A DNA stretch of 64,000 nucleotides, from positions 62,001-126,000 of the forward strand of contig NW_023501093.1 in NCBI RefSeq assembly GCF_014066305.1, given 5' to 3'. Positions 34,213 through 46,716 of the stretch are shown in pieces (positions within the stretch are counted from its first letter, which is position 1; each line of letters starts with the position of its first letter). The notes under the pieces were generated by a model. It was not told where the DNA came from. It saw only the letters and a program-made list of their open reading frames with translations, and searched no databases. The DNA is from Letharia columbiana. Lineage: Eukaryota > Ascomycota > Lecanoromycetes > Lecanorales > Parmeliaceae. Made by a program: the position numbers and the translations under genes.

Positions 34213-35662
34213 AAAAGAGCTTTCTCCGCAGCAGCATATTACGGAAGATAGAATGGGCCTGGCGGTATCAATTTCAAAACAACTTTGAAGTCATGGTCTA
34301 TGAGGTCTGAATTCAGAATTCTTCTGGTAGAGAAAGAGGTCTGGGGTTAGTACTGGTCCGTTCTGGAAGCTCGGAATTCACGTGATTACTGTCATAACTT
34401 TTTTCTTGTGGCTAATGAGAGTTGCAAAGGAGAAACAAGGTGATAGTATTCTCTCTTCAAACATCGAGCTTTGGCAACAATAGACACCAATGGCAAAGGC
34501 AAGTAGAACATTCATACTTCACACTACGAAAAGTCTTGAACTTACAAGCTAATGTCTTGCTTTGTCATATATGAGCGAGACCAAAGTGAGAGAACAGTAT
34601 AATCAAGTGTTTGTAGTAGTGTCCAGTCTCCGTGTAAATGAAGCTTATAAAGTGGGCGGTAGCAAGAATGCATTCATAGAGCTCTCTCGCTGCCAAGACA
34701 TTTTTACTTGTCTCTGCCCGGTAATATACTTCTTAGTAGGTTTCAATTTACCACTGCACCCCCTAATTTAATTTTCCAATCATCTTACTTAACAAAACAC
34801 CGTTTGCAATCCATTTTATGCGCTCTGATATTTCAGACCACTTTGTATGCAAATGGTCTTTTCCGCGATTCGTCGTTCAAGAAATATACCTCGGTGAGTT
34901 ATCATTGCATTTTCCACCAACCGCACTTGTGGGTTAAAAAGAAGTATCGTATTCATGTTGGGACGGGATAGGTGTACACAACCGCCTACGGTTAGTGTAC
35001 AGCTTCCGGGCACCATGGGTGTCAGACCCGACGCACTCTGTTTTGCATTCTGGGGGCACTTTCCGGGTCAATACGAACATTCACCGAAACTGTGTAGGAG
35101 CGAGTACTTACAGGAGGGGATCTCCGAAGGGAGGGAGGATCCGGTTCACAAGCCACGCACTCAGGTAGCAATTTAACCCGGCTTTAAAGCGCTCCGACAC
35201 TGCGCCTAACCCAATCAGCCCGGAGACAGTACCCGAATGTTTGGCTTGGAGAAGGGGGGGGGGGCGGGGGGGGCGGGCGCGGATGGGCACAAAGGGGGTG
35301 TACAGCTATCGCTTCACTCCATATTTCAACGTAGAATCTGTTCGCCAAGCTGTGAGACTGGGAAAAACATGTCAAGAATCGCTGATGGTTATGACGATGC
35401 CGTCAAAAAAATCTTATGTGCATGCATGACATGCATGGCTGCTTTCCCAAATCCTGTATAGGTCTGGCAGAAAGAGTAGTGAGTGGTATTTGGAAAAGTT
35501 GTTCATGGTTCTGATTTTTCATTTGGCCACATGTATCTATTTAAGCCACCTGACAACGCATCAACACATAGCCACCGTACTAGCCACAGAGAGGTCATAA
35601 TCTCGAAGCCTAGACATGGTCGCTCATAGCATGCATCGAACCCCAGCGCTCTGTCCTGATTC
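34213..35662. other. HDA1 promoter and GAPDH 3' flank
   Basis: No gene is supported in 1.45 kb. It includes a G-rich tract at 35254-35277. Confidence 0.5.
35254..35277 (+). other. G-quadruplex-capable G tract
   Basis: Runs of 11, 8 and 3 guanines are separated by single cytosines. This is enough G tracts for a four-stranded fold on the plus strand. It lies between HDA1 and GAPDH, about 1 kb upstream of the HDA1 start. It may also be an unstable or error-prone homopolymer. Confidence 0.6.
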
Positions 35663-36936
<1,274 letters not shown>

Positions 36937-37329
36937 GATTATCTTTAATGTGTATAATAAGAACCGAAGAGTTGGGAATACTTGAGGGCACCTTTTTGGT
37001 TTTTTGTTTTTCCCTTCTGCGTTGTTGTTGTTGATGATGTCGTTGTTGGAAAAGGAAATTTTTGGTGGGGCAAGGGCGTCACTTTGGGTAAATGCCGAGC
37101 TGCCGGCGGACTTGGCTCCCCCACCAAATGTCCATGCTCCGCATCGGGGGGAGCCGAACGGTCTCGTTGGGTTCTACAAAACACTTATCTTGGGTCTCAT
37201 GATGCTCAAAAACGAAGACGATTTCAAAGCTGCTATATACGACCTAGCCAATTACCCTAGGATACCAAGATCAGGTGCAATATCATCATCGCCGTGACGG
37301 GCCAGGCTGGTCTTTGGTGCTCCTTCGGT
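36937..37329. promoter_or_regulatory. Compact GAPDH upstream region
   Basis: Only 393 bases separate the GAPDH start from the end of the branching-enzyme gene, and both are on the minus strand. The promoter of this normally very highly expressed gene should lie here or inside the neighbour. Just before the ATG a TTATTATACACATT stretch could act as an A/T-rich initiation element. No further sites are claimed. Confidence 0.45.
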
Positions 37330-39762
37330 CTAAAGCGTAGACTCCAATGCAAGCACCTGTCGAGACATTTGTCAGCTTATATTCAAAGCATGGCTCGGTG
37401 TACGAGAGCGGAATGACTCACAATTGCAGTGCGGACCGGGATGTACACCTGAATGAAATTCTTCCGTTCGTTCCACCGGAAAGGTGTGGTGAAGAACCTT
37501 GTCCCTTTGGCATTCCTTCCAAATCCACCGAAAGCCGGGTCATCTGTATCCAAAATGATCTGATAAGTCCCCGCCGCCTCTATGCCCACACGGTAGTCTG
37601 AGAAGCTTTGAGTAGGATGGAAGTTGAAGATCCATAAAAGTCCAGCCCGTTCGAATACAATCACTTTGTCTTGCTCGTTTTTCAAGCTAAGACACGCTTC
37701 GTCCGAGTGTAGCCAGCCATACTTCTCCTCGGTCCATTGCATCTTGCAGTCGAATTCGTTGAGAAATTTGTATCGTAGCATGTCATCGTCCGGGAGATTG
37801 AACTGTCTCCGAGCATACCAGTAGCTGTTGTCATTACCATCTCTAGGGAAGTCAAGCCATTCTGGGTGGCCAAATTCATTGCCTTCGAAGTTGAGATATC
37901 CTTCCCCTCCAAGACCGTGCGTGACGAGTCTAATCATCTTGTGCAAGCTCAAGCCTCTTTCGATGACAGGTGTAAATACTGAGAGGATTGACATATTAGT
38001 GTACAGCTCCTTATCACATAGCCACATCAGTAGTGACTTGTCTCCCACGAGCCTGGCATAGTCCGTCAGCACAATCCTACGGTATTCGCCGGAACCGACT
38101 TACGCTTGGTCGTGACTTTCAGCGTAAGCGACTGTCTTCTCCCCGTGTCTTCGGTTGACGAGAGTGTGCGTCAAAGCACCCATATCCCAATCCGCATCTT
38201 CTTTCTCTTTAAGCCACTTGATGTACATATCTGGAATCGCCATAGCAAGCCGATAGTCGAAGCCAATGCCCCCAAGGGATAACGCCACACATAGTGCAGG
38301 CATCCCCGAAACATCTTCTGCAATGGTAAGGCAATTAGGGTACAAGTTGTGGAGCATTTCGTTAGCCAGCATGAGATATACAACGCCATCTTCGTCGACG
38401 TTGGGCCCAAAGTATTCGTGATAGCCCCCCGAGAATCCACTACGCGTATCAGTGGGCATTCACGAAAGTCGTTGCCGGGTTACTTACCTTCCAATGCCGT
38501 GATGAGTATAAAGCATACTCGTAACACCGTCAAAACGGAACCCGTCAAATCTATATTCCTCCATCCAGAATCGTAAGTTAGACAATAGAAAACGTAGAAC
38601 CTCATGATGCCCGTAATTGAATACCCGGCTATCCCATTGCTCATGCACGCCCTTGCTACCTTCATGAAAGTACAGGTTGTCTGTCCCATCGAACTCGTTT
38701 AGACCATCCTCAGTGTTCTTCGACGCATGACTATGGACCATATCCAGGAGCACTGTGATGCCCATGCCATGTGCGGTATCTATCAGCTCTTTCAGATCTT
38801 CTGGGGTGCCGAACCGGCTGCTCGCGGCGAAAAAGCTATTGATTTGGTAGCCAAAGCTCGCGTAATATGCATGCTCCATTATGGCCATCAATTGTATGAC
38901 ATTGTATCCAAGATGTTTTATCCTTGGTAGCACACTCTTCGTGAATTCTTTGTAGGTTGTGATGCGTAGCTCGGGAGATGATATACCTACATGGGCTTCG
39001 TAAATGCGGACGCTCTTTGGCTTGGGCGGCCGTGGGTGTCTGAAAGTGTATCTTTCATTTTGTGGTGGATGCCAAAATACTCCATCATAGACAGGCGAGA
39101 AGTTCAGATTCTGGGTGACGCGAGTGATCCATGCTGGTACTCGCTCTAAGCGTTCATGTGACGTAGGTATGACCAGAGAGATCTGTGCGCATTTGTCAGC
39201 AATTGAAGCCTATCACCTCCAAGTTATAGAGCCCACCTTGACTTTGGAGCCGTGTGCAATTGCGAGCTGCCCATCTCTTGAAGATAACGTAACCTCCCAA
39301 CGCCCATATTCACCTCTGGTCATTGGCGTAGCGTCCCTGTTCCATTCATCTTGTGATGAATGCCTATAAGCGATGAACCTAGGGAAGAACTTGACGAGAA
39401 CGCCTTACTGAAATCGCCAATTAGATATGCTCGTAAAGCATTGGGAGCCCATTCTCGATACGTGATGTCTCCATTGTCATGGACCACAAAGCCAAATTTC
39501 TCAGTACCCTTGCTGAATTTCTCCAGACCACCCTCTGTCTCATCAATTGTCTTGATCAACTTCTGAGCGTGGCTGTATCTGCTTCGGAGAGCATCTTTGA
39601 AAGGTTCTAGCCATGGGTCGAGCTTGATTACGCCTGAACAAGTCAATTGGGGCACCTCGAAGCTTTCAACGGGCACTTACCTGTACCATCTGCAGGTATT
39701 TTCTTTCCACCCGTCATCCCCATGACGGAGTTTTCGGATTCGGAGTTCAAGGCAGAAGTCAT
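37330..39762 (-). CDS. GLC3: 1,4-alpha-glucan (glycogen) branching enzyme
   Basis: GH13 enzyme that makes alpha-1,6 branches in glycogen. Exons 39762-39681, 39633-39409, 39349-39237, 39182-38488, 38439-38104, 38052-37422 and 37356-37330 give 702 residues, the family length. An N-terminal CBM48-type region ([17 protein letters not shown]) precedes the TIM barrel. Catalytic residues are in place: nucleophile Asp358 (FRFDGVTSM), acid/base Glu413 ([10 protein letters not shown]) and Asp482 (AESHDQA). Other motifs include MVHSHASKN and [10 protein letters not shown]. The last exon is only 27 nt (VLALESTL). The frame is open upstream, with possible ATGs at 39795 and 39936. I chose 39762 because the upstream part reads like a pyrimidine-rich leader. 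Homologs vary here. Confidence 0.95.
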
Positions 39763-42436
39763 TTTGTGAACGCCCTTGCGGACTCGTTTGAGCATGCGGT
39801 GGGACGGCTTGGCCAAGGTGGATCGGGTGCTGCAAAGGCCACAACCGGTGGAGAAAAAAAGAATCAATTGAATGCAAGGCAAAGGAATAGAGGAGTCGAG
39901 AGTATTTCCTCTAACAATAATTAACTCTATGGACATGTGGTGATGGTGGGGTTTGCGCTAGGAGCGTGAAGGCTGGCTCAACGTCCAACGACTTGCCCCG
40001 CAATCGTCATGGTGCATTAGGGGCTGATGGGGGCAACAAGATCTCTAGCCGTACCTACTTGTATCCGTACTAGTAGAGGCTATCCAATTTCCAATATGCA
40101 CATGAACCACTTGCGATGGTGAATTCTTACTACTGTATATCTCCATACTGAGGACTTGACGCATTCCTCCGTCTGACTTGTGAAAGCCCTATTGTGAAAG
40201 CCATTGTGACTTGTGACATACCCATGAAAGCCCTTGACATACCCAGCAGAATTCGATGCCATCTCTAGAACGTCTTCGGCGCTTCGTTGAGCCTCGAAAT
40301 CTTTCGTCTTTTGTTGCTCTTTATTGCCGTGAGCCCATCCTTTGCCCACCACTGCTCTTCAGACAAAGCTTTCCTTTCCCTCCAGCTTCGGCGTGTTGAA
40401 ACCGACGTCATTGGGATGGACAATTGTGACTCACTCAGATTGTCAGGTTAGTACTCCGGGAGGAAACAGGGAGACTTCCACGAGCCGTGACAAGACCGAG
40501 CCACCAGCTGCTTTGAGCGAGAAGCATTCCCACTAAAAAGAGACAAGTACGACACCATTGCCATCAATATCCAACCATAAGTCGACACGGAACATGCCCT
40601 CGAGTCCTCAGCGAAATCGTCGAGTAATTCATCGGAAGTCGGAGCTTTCACGTCTTCAAAGCGAGCCAGCCCAACACAATCAAGTTTCCGAAGTAAATAT
40701 TCGTACGCACTTTCAATCCTAGAAAGAGCGGACGTGGTAATCACCCGTGAATTCCTCAGACAATCCACATTCGCTCAACTTCAAAACGAGGAAGTCGGAC
40801 AAAGCAGTATCCAAGCGAGACCCGACAAGCCTCGTGAGGTCATTATAGTCTCCACAGGAGTTATTGGAAGCATCAACTAGACCCCAAAGTCTAGCATGGC
40901 ATCGTGATACGCCGATACACCATCCCAAATAACGGTTTTCAACTTCTTCAGGATATCCTTGGACTGACGTTTAGCCCTTCACGGTCTAGGCTTCCAAACG
41001 AGATCGTCTTTGTTGCCATTAGATTTAAGTATCTGTCTAACATCAAACACCATTCTAGCAAACAGTCGAACAACTGAGTCGGTATTGCCATTCTGGACAG
41101 CAGGATTGTGATCTCGTCGCCACCTCGAACTGCCATATCAACGTATTATTTCGTCACTGAATCACCTTCTTATTGTGCCGCTACCACTAAGAAGTTCTTT
41201 TCGGTGAGACGATTTCGATATCTCAGCGAGATATATCCTCAGACAAAGAAAATTAAGAAGAAGCGTGGGATACAGAATCACAGGAGCAAATTCGAGCAGA
41301 ATGGGTGGGGTGGAGAGTGGGGGAAGCGAGTGATGCGGGGAACTTGAAATCCATCAAGGCAAACTCGTTGTCTCTGTCAGTGTAGCGAGCGTGCCGCCTG
41401 AAGGAAGTACAGTGGATACCCAATATCCCACCGGAGGATTAGCACGTACCTGAGATTCAATGTGTGGAGCCACCACGATGTATGCGTTTGGATAGGTCCT
41501 GCGCCCGGTAGATGCTGTAGCGCGCTTGCAAAGTTTATTTGATGCTCCAGCTCATGCTCTCAGCCCTCCAGCTTCTCACGCATGTGTTCTGCATCTTTTT
41601 GTTGTGGAACTGGTGCTGTAGTTTATACTTTGCCGCAATACCGTTGTAAGCTGAGGTAGAAAGAGGATTGATAAGAACTGAATGCCGGTGTAGCAGGACC
41701 ACTAGTCGACTTTTTCGGTGACGAGGTCGAACTATATTTGCTGTTGTAGCATACTCACTGTCTTTAGTGCCGTTCTTCCTTGCGGTGTGCTTCCTCTGGC
41801 TGCAATTGCTCCAGTGTTGTCGAATTCTGAGCTTTATTGTGAAGGTTTCTTGCCGACGTGAAGCCCAGTCTAAGAAAAGTTCCAGGTGTCGAGAATGTCT
41901 TACAGTGGATATATTTTTAACACAGACACAGGGTGCTCCGATTCCGATCCGTAGGGGTAATTGTACCCTACGGTAAACGTCAACGTCAGGGTAGTGCTGT
42001 GACCCTCGATGATGATGATACATCTTAGGATATTGCGCCCCCTTATGATAAACATCGTGCTATTCTGGGTGAGCGCACAATACTCAACGATCTCATAATC
42101 GTTTAGAAGCATAACGAGCGTAAAATGTTCATTCGTTGTCAATAGCAAGCGCCGTAGAAATGAAGAAAATTAAAATCGAAAAGAGAGCTAAAGTACGCCG
42201 GACTTGCTAGGTCGAACGCTGAGTTTGCCCGAGTCCTTGGAAGCCGCTACTCTAGCCCTCAAGTTTGCCCTTATCGGTATCGGCGACAATGACAATGTCT
42301 CGAATGTGAGCAAGCTTCGATATCAAAGCAAGTGGTAGCAGAAGAGAGCGGTTGCTGCCTACGCTCCTTCAATTCAAGGCAGCATGATACGTGGAGCTAA
42401 GAGCACCATGGCTTATTCCTAATCGAAACCAAGTCA
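39763..42436. other. Large intergenic region with eroded ORFs
   Basis: 2.7 kb without an intact gene. The minus strand at 41136-40448 holds protein-like pieces in different frames (separate entry). The rest, including 41350-42436, shows only short open frames and A/T-rich sequence. Confidence 0.45.
40448..41136 (-). pseudogene. Possible eroded gene (three frame segments)
   Basis: Protein-like segments follow each other in different minus-strand frames. The first (VVRLFARMVFDVRQIL) is interrupted by TGA and then resumes in the same frame (QSKDILKKLKTVIWDGVSAY). The next frame carries RLVGSRLDTALSDFLVLKL. A last segment (LSRIESAYEYLLRKLDCVGL) ends in a hydrophobic stretch (YGWILMAMVSYLSLF). 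Introns do not rescue a single reading frame: the only acceptor-like join is 26 nt, too short. I do not recognise the family. It may be a decaying lineage-specific gene, or chance. Confidence 0.3.
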
Positions 42437-44295
42437 ATGGCTCTCCTTCTCGTTGCCTGCGGGTCTCCTCAACCCCAAGCAAGACTCTCATATTTATCCC
42501 TCTCCTCCATATACCGCTCCTTCAACACGTCCACGTCATCACCCTCCTCTTCCCAATTCCGCCGCTCAGACTTCACAGGCCAGCCATTCACAGGGTCATA
42601 TGAGCCTGGAGGGAGAACATCGGGGCCTCTTGGAGATGCCTCCATTCTTGGGGCGCCGACACTAACACCAAAGGCTTTAAAGGAGCATCTTGATAACTTT
42701 GTCGTAGGGCAGGAACGGGCAAAAAAGGTTTTGAGTGTGGCCGTATACAATCATTATCAAAGGATACAAGAGTCGCAACGGCGAGAAGATGAAGAGCATG
42801 AGATTCTACAACAGCAGCTGCGAAGGGAGATGGCTGAAAGCCATCCAATGGAGGGTATAGCAAAACTTCTCGTGGAGAATGTAAATTTGCTAATTGCGCT
42901 CAAGACGAATTCCCGGGCCACCAGCAAGCCATCCCTCTGAACCCCCCGTCTTCTGGCTTAGGCGCTGCCCCAATCTTCGACGCATCACCGCTCACCCTCG
43001 AGAAAGCCAACATACTCCTCCTCGGGCCCTCAGGCGTAGGCAAGACGCTTATGGCCAAAACCCTTGCCCGGGTGTTGGCGGTTCCTTTCAGCATGTCCGA
43101 TTGCACGCCTTTCACTCAAGCAGGTTACATAGGCGAAGACGCTGAAATCTGCGTCCAGCGATTACTAGCAGCTGCAAATTACGATGTTGCAGCTGCAGAA
43201 AGAGGTATCATCTGCCTCGATGAAATAGACAAAATTAGCACGGCGAAAGTCAGCCACGGCAAAGATGTTGGAGGTGAAGGCGTACAGCAAGCACTTCTCA
43301 AAATAATCGAAGGAACGACCCTCCAAATCCAAGCCAAGCAAGAGAAGTCCGCACGCGCGCCTGGTTCCTCCAACTCCAGCTATCCGACCAACAGTCCGCT
43401 CTCCGGCGGCATGATGGGCGGTCCCTCCTCCACCTCTTCCGGCTCAGGCAATACCTCCTCTGGCCCATCAAAAGCAGAAACATATAACGTTCGCACAGAC
43501 AACATTCTCTTCATCTTCGCCGGCGCCTTTACTGGTCTGCAGAAAATGGTCATGAATCGCATTGCCAAAGGCTCGATAGGATTCGGCTCGCCTATACGCT
43601 CTTCTTCCTCATCATCTTCCGTGTCGTCAGGTGGCCGAGATAGCACCATCTCTGTGAAGGCCGGATCAGAGGAAAGCAAGCTCTTTGAAAAACATCTCCC
43701 CTTCTTCGCACCCCAATCGCCCGACCAACCAACACTAACCGAATATAACCTTCTCGATCTAGTCGAGCCTACAGATCTGCAAACGTACGGCTTGATACCT
43801 GAACTTGTAGGCCGCATACCTGTATCAGCGGCTCTATCGGCACTCGACGAAGACGCGCTGGTAAGAGTCTTGACTGAGCCGAGAAACAGCATGATAAAGC
43901 AGTATGAACAGCTATTTCAGCTGAGTGGTATAGAATTGCGATTCACAAGAGGGGCTTTGATAGAAGTGGCGAAGAGTGCATTGGGCATGGGAACGGGGGC
44001 GAGAGGGCTGAGAACCGTTTGTGAGAGGTTGTTGACGGAGACGATGTTTGAGGCACCAGGCTCAAGCATCAAGTACGTCCTCATGACTGAAGCCGTTGCG
44101 CAGCGCAAGTCCGCGCCCATCTATCTCGCCAGAGGCCAGCAGCATAGATTTGAACAAATCATTGCTGCCGAGGAAGAAGAATGGGATGCGAAGACAGACA
44201 AGGACCAGAAAAAGGACGATGGTGCTAGTGCAAATGGCGGAACTGGTAGCTTTGAAGAATATAGAGAGAAGAGCAAGGCTGCTGGAGTCATGTAG
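42437..44295 (+). CDS. MCX1: Mitochondrial ClpX-type AAA+ unfoldase
   Basis: ATP-dependent unfoldase of the mitochondrial matrix. Exons 42437-42854 and 42905-44295 join across a 50-nt intron to 602 residues. The N-terminus has an Arg/Ser/Leu-rich presequence ([14 protein letters not shown]). The Cys-type zinc domain of bacterial ClpX is absent, as in yeast Mcx1. Walker A is GPSGVGKT at 180-187, the pore loop GYIG at 213-216 and Walker B CLDEID at 243-248. A Ser/Gly-rich insert follows Walker B. An IGF-type loop (KGSIGFGSP), which docks on ClpP in bacteria, is present. A sensor region ([13 protein letters not shown]) closes the domain. The tail is acidic/basic low complexity. The intron is confirmed by the restored [13 protein letters not shown] sequence. 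Confidence 0.93.
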
Positions 44296-44638
44296 CGATA
44301 TGATATGTTATGCATCATTTGTGAATGTGTTTACTGGGCGGATATAGCGCAGCATTGGGCATTGCGAAAGGCACGGGGCTGGCGTCGATCTGCATATAAG
44401 AATGGGAGTCTTAGGCGAAGCCGCTAGAGCAATATGATTTTTGGTTTGTCACATGGCGGATCTGTTCCACAATCTCTATCCATCCGCTGTGTGAGAAAAA
44501 GCCGAGCTCAGCCATGCTGGCCGTCCAATAACAAAGCTGATCGCCTCATGTGTGTTACAAGTCGCGCGGCAGCAGGAGCAATACTACGCTTCATATCGAC
44601 GTACAGGATTCAAGGTACCATAGACGTTCATTCCCCCC
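44296..44638. other. Convergent 3' flanks of ClpX and carrier genes
   Basis: 343 bases between two convergent stops. Nothing recognisable. Confidence 0.5.
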
Positions 44639-45948
44639 TCAGTCTAGGTATTCGGAGTCAGCATGCCTCTTTTGCGATCAAATATGAAGTCATGAAAGAG
44701 GTCCCGGGAGCGTCGAGGATGACTCACGCTTGGCTGTAACTTCGTCCCCGGTGAGCTTCTCGACAGCTTCCTTCGCCCTGATAGAAAATTATTAGTGATG
44801 GACTCGAGTGTTGCATGAGCAACAACTCACATGTCACCCAGCGCCACCATGCATATTGTCTGCCAGACACCCAAGGCAATCCGAGGTGTCACACCACGGT
44901 ACAGACCCTTGAGGCCGTTGTTCGAGTAGATGTATCTTAGCGTCTTTCCCACAGTCAAGTTCTTAGGCCGATTTGGATCTTCGGTCTTGCTCTGCATCTC
45001 GACTCTGATGACCTCAATGGGTTGGTTCCAAGCACTCAGTCCACCACCAAGTCCACTGGCTAATATCTTCTCTAAAGAGCCGAGCTTTTGCCCTTCCTCC
45101 TTTCCTGTTGCTGACCTGATGCCCGACTCTGCCAAACGTGATAGACCGAATCTTGAGCCCCAGTTCGTAGTCTGCCGTATCGCGACAGCGTTGACCCCCT
45201 TGTTGATACCCCTTATCCCCTCTTTTCGGTAGATATCCATAAATGTCTCAAAAGTTCCTGGGGGCTTAACGCCCTTTGCCGCTATCTTGTGTTTTGTAAT
45301 TTCAACGGTCTTCATGCAAGTACAGAAGCCCATTGTAGCGTATGCTTGGGCGACACCTCCGGCCATACCACCGGAGATGCCACCGACGAAGTCATTGGCT
45401 CCGAAGGATTTGGCGTAGAACTCGGCTTCGGAGGCGACAAAGAGGAGAACTGCGCCTTTTGTGGAAGCTTCTATCCAGGCCCAGGGGATAAGACCCTGGT
45501 AGTCTGAGGTAGTGTGTTAGTGAAGGTATGGCCTAAAGTCATAGGAAGGCCAAGCTCACATCCTAGTACACCGCCTCGTCCCCAAACTCTTGAGAGAGCT
45601 CCGACGAAATTGTCGCCTCTGTTGGCCGCCATCGTTGTCTTAACTACCTCAAGAGGCTAAGTTTCGGCGTTAGTCTGCCGTCAGGTACAATGCTTGACTG
45701 CGGGCTCATGGTACCTGGCCTAGAGTAGTGACTCTGGAGAGGCAAGATGTCAGCCCACTCACAAGCATCGCCACGCCATAACTCGACTTACTCAAACATG
45801 TTCAAACCAGCACCCACTATATCAGACCCATGTCAGACTTGCCAGACCAGCGTTTGGTCCTATGTTGCTCACATAGAAGATTACTGAACTTGACAGGCTT
45901 CTTCTCGAGCGTTGCCGGTGCAGAGCCTGCGACTGGTGTTGCGGCCAT
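44639..45948 (-). CDS. YHM2: Mitochondrial citrate/2-oxoglutarate carrier Yhm2
   Basis: Inner-membrane solute carrier family protein exporting citrate in exchange for 2-oxoglutarate, by family. Exons 45948-45873, 45816-45792, 45733-45715, 45656-45560, 45503-44831, 44777-44728 and 44643-44639 give 314 residues. Three carrier repeats are visible. The first signature reads QPLEVVKT, with the family-specific lead LNMFEVTTLG. Others are MGFCTCMKTVEITKHK and NQPIEVIRVEMQ. Exons 2 and 3 are only 25 and 19 nt, yet together they rebuild the conserved first helix. The last coding exon is 5 nt and yields the ending TAKH. Without that last splice the protein would end 12 residues later in unrelated sequence (stop at 44690), so the 3' end is less certain. 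Confidence 0.92.
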
Positions 45949-46716
45949 TACACTTGGGTTGTATGACTATGGCCCTGACCAAGGGAAGAGTGGCGCTTCG
46001 TTGCTGAGACAAGTACAGAGGTCGAGCCTTCAAATCTAGCTTGCAGCAAGAAGAAGGGGATGCTTTCTCTCTTTCAGACCAGATAAGACCAGACCTCGCT
46101 TGAGACTTGGAGCCCAGTATAGTCTTGTAGAGGATGACTGGTCAGAATCCGCAACTCCAATCGCAATGGAAAGGTATGAAGACGGTACGGGGGAAAAGAT
46201 GGATTTGATAATCGCCGAGGTTTTCGGAGTTCTTTGTAGCTCACCGTTCCCAATTCCCATGCCGATTCAGGGTCCACTCCCCAGGCGCTAACCGAAACAG
46301 CTTGGCGCGCTTGGTTGGGCGCGCTAGCAGGCCAATTTTTTGGCTTTAGTGCTCATCAAAACATTTCATCGTCTTAACCTCTATACTTAGGCCACCAGGG
46401 CTACTATCTCGGTCGCCGAGAGCCTCACGACGCGCCAAAGCTTCACTTATTCTACAGATTAACGAGCATACAGTAATTGACGAACTGACAATCACTGCCC
46501 ACAGACTCAGCACGCACGGCAACGGAAAGCAGGCCACACTAACGCTGACTTTTCCTCGCGCCCTCTCCTTCCGTCTTGTTGCCAGAGAACAGTTTGTATT
46601 CCTCTCATTATTTCCTAGATCGACTTTATCTGTGAAGCAGACAATGTCGAACACCAGAAAAATCGTCCCACAGGTGTCTAAGGCCTCTCTTCCTCTCCTT
46701 ATATCTATAGTCAGAA
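45949..46716. other. Divergent intergenic region
   Basis: Between the carrier start (minus) and the DUF6604 pseudogene (plus). A minus-strand open frame crosses 46346-46927 but overlaps the real plus-strand protein frame and shows no family features. No gene is supported. Confidence 0.5.
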
